From Solenopsis invicta (taxonomy: Eukaryota; Arthropoda; Insecta; Hymenoptera; Formicidae): a DNA stretch of 64,000 nt. The DNA is taken from NCBI RefSeq assembly GCF_016802725.1, contig NC_052669.1, forward strand, positions 20,365,770 to 20,429,769. The letters are read 5' to 3'. Shown in pieces: positions 61,150 through 64,000 of the stretch. A model generated the notes under the pieces. That model ran no database searches, was not told the DNA's origin, and saw only the letters and a list, made by a program, of their open reading frames with translations. Each line of letters begins with the position of its first letter. Position 1 is the first letter of the stretch. The position numbers and the translations under genes are program-made.

Positions 61150-64000
61150 CGCAATTTGGGGGGAGGGATAGGTACAATGTTAAATGTGTCATTATCTTGC
61201 GTATAGTGACAAACTTGATATACTATACGTTGTATGATGGTGCCGTGTAATTATGACGATTTATATATGTAGAAATTACATACAATTATATTAACGCGTT
61301 ATTAACCTTAGGAAGATGTGTATGTGTGTGTGTAGGTGTGAAGAGGAATTATAATGTATATCTACAAAATTTTTCAATCGGCCATAAAATTATCCATTGT
61401 TAAATGACTCGCTTCTGTGCCTCATCTTCGAGACGTTCGCAGATAGTGTCTTCACATATCATCAATTAATATTTCAGATAAAAATTATTTAATCAGAAGG
61501 GGCATTCAGGAAATGGTTTTCGAGGGATAACAACTTTTTTCTCGAGAATATTGTCTTATATCACCATGTATTCAAAATTATTATTACCCGCTTACCAATA
61601 AAGGGGAAACTGGAAAATAACTTCAACATATCATGTCTTTTAAGCTAGATAATTGTGTTTGTTGTAACATTTGAATTTCTGGAATATGTTTTTATGAAAT
61701 AAAGAAATGTTTTGAACACTTTGAAATATAAGTTACAAAATAAAATATCAAGTATAAAACATTTTTTAACTTGAGTATAGTAATTCGATAACATAGGAGC
61801 TCTTAAAAAAAATTAGAAGTGATAATTAGATTTAAATTAGGAAATTAACCAATAAATTAAAAAATTTTGTCTGTCTTATCGAACTGAAGTCAATTAAATT
61901 TAAAATATATTTACAAGACTACTTTCACTGATATCTTTTTAACGTCATGTACAGTAAATTAAACGATATTTGCATTTTCGATTTTTTATTAGAGACTTTT
62001 ATATAAAAAGAAGGTGTCACTACAAAGAGTGCTTTATTCTATAATACAAATGAAAACGATATATTCTCTAGGTAGAAAAACATTGTAGTATTTTTTTCTT
62101 TTCTCTGTAAAATTATTCTCCAGAAGAGAATAATGGGATATATTAATATTTGTTTTATTTACTGTACAGTTCTGTCATTGTCACGATTATATTTATTATT
62201 TGATGTATATAAAAGTTTCGATTTTTCTCTCATTGTCAGATAGTACGAACCTCATTGTACTTTCTTAGTTTTCTTGTTCTGCGTACAAATATATGTTAAT
62301 AAAATACAACGTGAAATATAAATGTTAATACAAATAATCATCTCGCTCATAGGATATGAATTGCGTAATAATCATGAGTATTAAACTCATAAATCGATAA
62401 AATATAAATTTATATACATTCGCAAATTTTTAATATAAGAGACTTGAATAACAAGATATTTAATATTTAGGATTAAAAAATGAAAAAAAGAGAGAAGGAT
62501 ATTGAACTATCATCATTTTCTAGAAATGCTTATGCTCGTTGTTTCAAAATGATTACTATACTATACAATTTTAGATTACTTTTACGTGACTTTTCTTAAT
62601 TAGATGAGACAGGTAATTTAAAAATAAGTGATATTGCTCTTGGAATATCGTTCGTCAGATGTTTAAAAAAGAAACACAGGGTGTACATTAACGCGTGTGT
62701 GCTTCCTGAAACTGAATAACGTTTATCCGAAACTTTTTCTTTAATTGATGATAAATAAATGTTATTTCGGATCAGCGACGAAGGTGAATGTTATATATCA
62801 CCTCCGTTTGACGTAGCACGCTTTCAGCTATTTTATCTAGGGGGATTAATTAGAATTACGATATTATATACATAAAAGAGTCGCGCGTTGGCACAGCAAA
62901 GATGTGTGCCCGGACTGCCATCCAGCGCTCAGCAGCAATCATTTTACGATTAATTAATATTTTAAGATTAACCGTATTTAGGTTTTTTGAACTTGCTTTC
63001 GTTGTGCTCTTTGCAACCGCCGCATGCCAATTAAGAAAAATACGCGTCTGATCTCGTTCAATGATGAACACTTAGTAATTGTACATTGAGATTTTTCTCA
63101 CGTTAACTTTATTCCGTTTGAATTTCTTTCGTCATCTACACAAACAGTGTAAAAATGTTATAAAACAAAAAAAAATTCGATAAAATTCTATAGTTTTAGC
63201 AAATAAGGAATAAATAAGTTAAATAAAAAAGTTTTCTCCACCGAAATAAGATTAGCTTGAAATTAAACCAAATTAAAAGTTCACAAGTTTTTTGCGTATG
63301 AATTATTATTCAAATAATTCGGTAAAATTACTTTCTGAATATTTAGATAATAAAAAAAAATACAAAGTACGTTCGATTGAATAAATATGCGTCCTTCATA
63401 TATTACTTCGAGACGTGACGATTCCCGATCTGTTAGAAATAACAATTTGACACGATATACAACAAATAATTTAAGCTTTAATCGTTTTTATTTTTATTCC
63501 AGGTATGAATAAAAAGAGACATTAATTATCTACATGTATCATCGGCTTTCCTCGCAGCGCCGCCCACTGCCAGGTCAGTATTTCTTAAACGGTTGGCAGT
63601 CCCGGCCTTAATGGAATGTTGCGATTATATTATCTAATTAATGCGAGCGATACAGTCTACGGCTACCGCGTCACGTAATTATACCACGTCTTCGTTCGTG
63701 CCTCATATCGTCATGTTCGTCGCATTGTTCACCTTTCTCTCTCCTATATATACCGCAATATATACCAAATAATAGTCTAAAATTATAAGCCGCCCGATTT
63801 TATATCGTATTCACTAACAACAAGATCGCTCTCTCGCATTTGCGCAAGCTAGATGTATGTATGTATATCGCCTCTTTGTTTTAAATCTTCTAGCTGATGA
63901 AAATTGTGTATATTGACTCGACTTGGTTTCCGCTGGTCCAAACACGTTGCTTCCGGAAACACATATTTTCCTTGGCAGTTACATGAAGCAGTTGTTGCGA

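Larger units (their letters stand above)
58301..64000. other. Gene-poor right end
   Basis: No frame here has family features or splice structure. It holds a GA microsatellite (58602-58644), a decayed retrotransposon RNase H fragment (59018-59240), a MITE (59281-59611), a (GC)n run near 60850-60868 and a 14-bp-stem hairpin (61108-61149). The last 450 bp are GC-richer and could approach another gene. Confidence 0.55.

Noticed and set aside
62856..63071. 71-codon minus-strand frame with faint transposase-like look
   Set aside because: No catalytic motif or terminal repeats could be found; similarity too weak to call.
1..64000. CRISPR arrays, operons, prophage, tRNA or rRNA genes
   Set aside because: Repeats are simple, MITE-like or tandem duplications without regular spacers, genes are intron-split and eukaryotic, and I saw no cloverleaf or rRNA-like sequence by eye.

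Overview
The window looks like nuclear DNA from an insect, most likely a hymenopteran and probably an ant. Genes are split by short GT-AG introns, intergenic DNA is AT-rich, and CpG-rich islands sit near gene starts. Many short inverted-repeat (MITE-like) elements are present. The gene set (Nup358/RanBP2, aveugle, a ZAD zinc-finger factor, a MADF factor, RpS26, PCNP, mRpL36, archease, E2F) is animal, and aveugle and the ZAD and MADF families point to insects. The ant assignment is my impression, not a search result. I saw no bacterial, phage or CRISPR feature and no tRNA or rRNA gene.

Layout: 1-3.2 kb is mostly non-coding, with a possible first coding exon of a leftward gene at the extreme left edge. 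From 16.29 down to 3.22 kb on the minus strand is a 13-exon Nup358/RanBP2 gene whose exon phases all join, giving a predicted 2873 residues. Divergently from it, on the plus strand, lies the three-exon SAM-domain gene aveugle (17.5-19.0 kb). A ZAD-C2H2 zinc-finger gene follows 240 bp later (19.25-23.29 kb). A MADF-type gene runs on the minus strand (27.5-25.5 kb), divergent from RpS26 (28.4-30.3 kb, plus). RpS26 converges with a PCNP gene (31.5-30.8 kb, minus). Then come mitochondrial RpL36 (33.9-34.3 kb) and archease (35.2-36.8 kb), both plus.

From 36.8 to 50.4 kb there is no convincing protein gene. The segment holds a large GC/CpG-rich block (38.3-43.1 kb) and a smaller one (45.4-46.1 kb). 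Several plus-strand consensus splice donors in these blocks make them candidate alternative 5' exons of the E2F gene, whose coding exons lie at 50.5-55.9 kb. From 55.9 kb to the end I see the E2F 3' UTR, microsatellites, MITEs and a decayed non-LTR retrotransposon RNase H fragment, but no gene.

The genes are mostly housekeeping or regulatory: nuclear pore transport (Nup358), translation (RpS26, mRpL36), tRNA ligation (archease), Ras/MAPK signalling (aveugle) and transcription (E2F, ZAD and MADF proteins). They do not form an operon-like system. The most striking structures are a near-perfect 498-bp palindrome in aveugle intron 2 that ends 17 bp before the splice acceptor, a tandemly duplicated zinc-finger exon, a MADF exon whose best splice donor breaks the reading frame, and the set of possible alternative E2F first exons. 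All gene models come from reading splice sites and homology by eye; no transcript evidence was available.
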